NCBI GenBank assembly: GCA_000218745.1
Contig: GL947595.1
Span: forward strand, 556,556-620,555
DNA from: Prochlorococcus marinus bv. HNLC2
Lineage (GTDB): Bacteria > Cyanobacteriota > Cyanobacteriia > PCC-6307 > Cyanobiaceae
Reading direction: 5' to 3'
Length of the DNA stretch: 64,000 nucleotides
The notes beneath the pieces were generated by a model, which saw only the letters and a program-made list of their open reading frames with translations, was not told where the DNA came from and ran no database searches. This document shows positions 61,989-64,000 of this stretch, piece by piece (the first letter of the stretch is position 1; each line of letters starts with the position of its first letter). The position numbers and the translations under genes were made by a program.

Positions 61989-62179
61989 GTAAATTACTTT
62001 ATAAAATTGATCAATATTCCTAAGATGATTAAATCTATTTACAATTAATATAAGATATATTTATCTTCTTAAAATTATTAAGAAAATAATTTTTTAACTT
62101 GAAAATTTATTCTTTTTTTTAATAAATGTTGGTAATCTAATTTATTATTTTAGAATATTGAATATTGAGATTCTTTTTT

Positions 62180-62797
62180 ATGAAATCATTTAAAATTAAA
62201 TTCTTATTATTATTGTCTCTATTTATATCTCAATATAATTTTTTTCAAACTTCAGTAGCTCAATCGAAATTAAGCTCCTTGAAGCATAATACAGAAGATA
62301 TACTTTTATCTGGATGGAAGCCTAGAAATGTTTTTAGTAAAAAAGGTATTAAACCAGATCTAAAAACAATAGAAGCTCTTAATAAGTTTAAAAAAATATC
62401 TGCATTAAAACCTTATTTTAAGAAAGCAAAAGGTTATGCCGTTTTTCCAAATATTGGCAAAGCAGGTATTGGAATAGGAGGGGCTAGAGGAAAAGGCGAA
62501 GTTTTCGAAAAAGATGAAGTTATTGGCTCTACTTCAATTACTCAATTATCTATTGGTCTACAATTAGGAGGTCAGGCTTTTAGTCAAATTATCTTTTTTA
62601 AAGATAAAAAAGACCTAGAAAGATTTACACAAGGTAATTTTGAATTCGGAGCTTCAGCTAGTGCAGCCCTAATTACTGAAGGTGCAAACGCTTCTGCTGA
62701 TTATAGCGACGGGGTAGCAGTTCTTACCTTCTCTAAAGGAGGCTTAATGTATGAAGCCAGTATTGGAGGTCAAAAATTTAGTTTTCAAAAATATTAA
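62180..62797 (+). CDS. SYLF-domain lipid-binding protein, secreted
   Basis: 205 residues from the ATG at 62180 (MKSFKIKFLLLLSLFISQYN, a signal peptide cleaved near VAQ). The SYLF/YSC84 domain follows: KKAKGYAVFPNIGKAGIGIG, GGARGKGEVFEKDEV, QLSIGLQLGGQAFSQIIFFK and the C-terminal GGLMYEASIGGQKFSF. These bind phosphoinositides or other lipids at membranes. Probably in the outer membrane or periplasm here. Confidence 0.85.
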   Translation: MKSFKIKFLLLLSLFISQYNFFQTSVAQSKLSSLKHNTEDILLSGWKPRNVFSKKGIKPDLKTIEALNKFKKISALKPYFKKAKGYAVFPNIGKAGIGIGGARGKGEVFEKDEVIGSTSITQLSIGLQLGGQAFSQIIFFKDKKDLERFTQGNFEFGASASAALITEGANASADYSDGVAVLTFSKGGLMYEASIGGQKFSFQKY

Positions 62798-62899
62798 AAT
62801 TTGACTAAACAATTAATTATTAGTCTTCAGAATTTATCTATTTAATAATAATAATTTGGATTTAATTATCTACAACTTAATAAGAGTTTCGATTTTAAA

Positions 62900-63919
62900 T
62901 TATTCTTTATTTAATATTTTTTGAATTGACTTAGTCATATCATATATAGTTTCTTCAAGAGGTATTGGCTGCCAATTAAATATAGAAATAGTATCTGAAA
63001 GGTCAACCTTATAAAATCCTCTTTTAATCATAGAAGAAGTTATTCTCATTTCTTTATTAAATGCTGCAAGAGAATTTATAACTTGATTGGGAATAATATT
63101 TTGAGGTGACTTTTCAAATCCAAGATTTCTAAGTATTCGTGAAATATCTAAAAAAGGAATTCCATTTTCAGAAGTAGCTAATATTCTTTTATTATTACTA
63201 TTTTGGTTTTTGAGAGAGTCTACATGCAATTTTGCTATATCCCTCACATCTACAATAGTAAAATATATATCAGGTAAAGCTGGAAATTTTCCGCTTATCA
63301 TATTTGCTATTAAGTTGACAGATGCCCCTCTAATTTCATTACTTATTAATGGACCAAAAACCATTCCTGGATGTATTGTTGTCAGAGGGAATGAAACATT
63401 ATTATCTTTTATAAATTCCCATGCAGCTCTCTCAGCTATAGTTTTGCTCCTTACATAAGCACCAACGTTCTTTGAAGTATCTGTCCAATTATTTTTATTG
63501 CAAATTTCAGCTTTATGACCATATGCTACCGAAGCCATTGAAGATGTTAGGATAAATTTTTTGATTTTATTTCTTTTAGCAGCATTTAAGGCTCTCAAAG
63601 TACCTTCTAGAGCTGGTTCAATTAGATCTTTTTCATTTTTTGGCTCTTCAATAACAAATGGAGACGCTATATGCATAATATATTCACAATCAGAAACAGC
63701 ATTATCCCATCCTTCATCATTCAAGAGATTCAATTTACAAAATTCAAGATTTGATTTTTCATTTTCAGAAACAAAATACTCTCTTATTATTGGTTCTTTA
63801 GACATATCTCTTAATGAGCCTTTTACCTTATATCCTTTTTTAAGTAGCTCAGATATACAATGCAGTGCAATGAAACCGGATGCTCCAGTTACTAAAACTT
63901 TCTCTTGTTTGATTTCCAT
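62900..63919 (-). CDS. NAD-dependent epimerase/dihydroflavonol reductase-like protein, intact paralogue
   Basis: 339 residues of the extended SDR family: KVLVTGASGFIALHCISELL binds NAD(P), YIMHIASPFVIEEPKNE and the catalytic YVRSKTIAERAAWEF (Tyr-x-x-x-Lys) follow, with HPGMVFGPL and VDVRDIAKLHVDSL near the substrate site. It is a close paralogue of the broken gene 3.4 kb away on the same strand. Substrate unknown. Confidence 0.85.
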   Translation of the reverse strand: MEIKQEKVLVTGASGFIALHCISELLKKGYKVKGSLRDMSKEPIIREYFVSENEKSNLEFCKLNLLNDEGWDNAVSDCEYIMHIASPFVIEEPKNEKDLIEPALEGTLRALNAAKRNKIKKFILTSSMASVAYGHKAEICNKNNWTDTSKNVGAYVRSKTIAERAAWEFIKDNNVSFPLTTIHPGMVFGPLISNEIRGASVNLIANMISGKFPALPDIYFTIVDVRDIAKLHVDSLKNQNSNNKRILATSENGIPFLDISRILRNLGFEKSPQNIIPNQVINSLAAFNKEMRITSSMIKRGFYKVDLSDTISIFNWQPIPLEETIYDMTKSIQKILNKE

Positions 63920-64000
63920 TAATAGATGCTATCAGCAGAATATTAAAATCGAGTTTAGATTTGTTTAAACTATATTATTCTAAATTTATGCAATTATTAA

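Overview
The window looks like a chromosome segment of a marine picocyanobacterium, almost certainly Prochlorococcus of a low-GC (high-light type) lineage. The DNA is extremely A+T rich by eye. Genes are small and tightly packed, and very short membrane or secreted proteins are abundant. Lineage-typical genes include glucosylglycerate synthesis, a high-light-inducible-like protein, small photosystem-associated proteins, PetP-like DUF2862, DUF3288, DUF2839, a Nif11 leader-like protein and S21 with a TTG start. Species placement is inference; no rRNA or marker search was possible.

Layout. 1-4.5 kb: an operon on the minus strand (DUF3288, trpD, carA), an MsbA-like ABC transporter, msrA and tRNA-Pro(GGG). 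5.5-10.3 kb: a compatible-solute island. gpgS (plus) diverges from a translationally coupled minus-strand operon of a GH13 sucrose/glucosylglycerate phosphorylase, the glucosyl-3-phosphoglycerate phosphatase and D-glycerate 3-kinase. Together these can make glucosylglycerate and return it to glucose-1-phosphate and 3-phosphoglycerate. 11.7-14.8 kb: a PetP-like gene followed by a three-gene ABC-2 type exporter. 15-20 kb: a candidate structured RNA with a strong terminator, a decayed gene, a TauE/SafE permease, an HNH protein, small unknowns and rpsU. 20.8-26.8 kb: a uridine-kinase-like P-loop protein, an overlapping pair (renalase-like flavoprotein and MTHFR-like protein), an Na+-dependent NSS transporter, peptidase E and a GNAT enzyme. 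27-34 kb: small unknowns, a DUF393 thiol protein, a metallo-beta-lactamase-fold protein and pepN. 34.6-41.7 kb: purT, glutathione peroxidase, a TatA/B-like protein with a 30-bp coding repeat, dus, DUF2470 and a hotdog thioesterase. 42-49 kb: a membrane-anchored Mrr-type nuclease, MAPEG, cytochrome b559-beta-like and Psb34-like proteins, a fibrillin, a TM2 protein and an Hli-like protein. 49.8-64 kb: an Nramp transporter, AbrB and DoxX membrane proteins, a PsbN-like protein, a broken selO, a broken and an intact NAD-dependent epimerase/reductase, proline iminopeptidase and a SYLF-domain protein.

Main caution. Several conserved genes (trpD, msrA, selO twice, an epimerase, the Tat-like gene two or three times, perhaps two more) carry single-base frameshifts, several of them at homopolymers or short repeats. 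Either the assembly has residual indel errors or the population really carries many broken genes; raw reads would decide. The most interesting biological observations are the PsbF-like protein whose heme-ligand histidine is replaced by asparagine, the complete glucosylglycerate synthesis-plus-recycling cluster, a three-member family of secreted Cys-containing proteins, paired micro-membrane proteins sharing an SFA(L/F)GGF motif, and a chain of three ATGA-coupled micro-ORFs.
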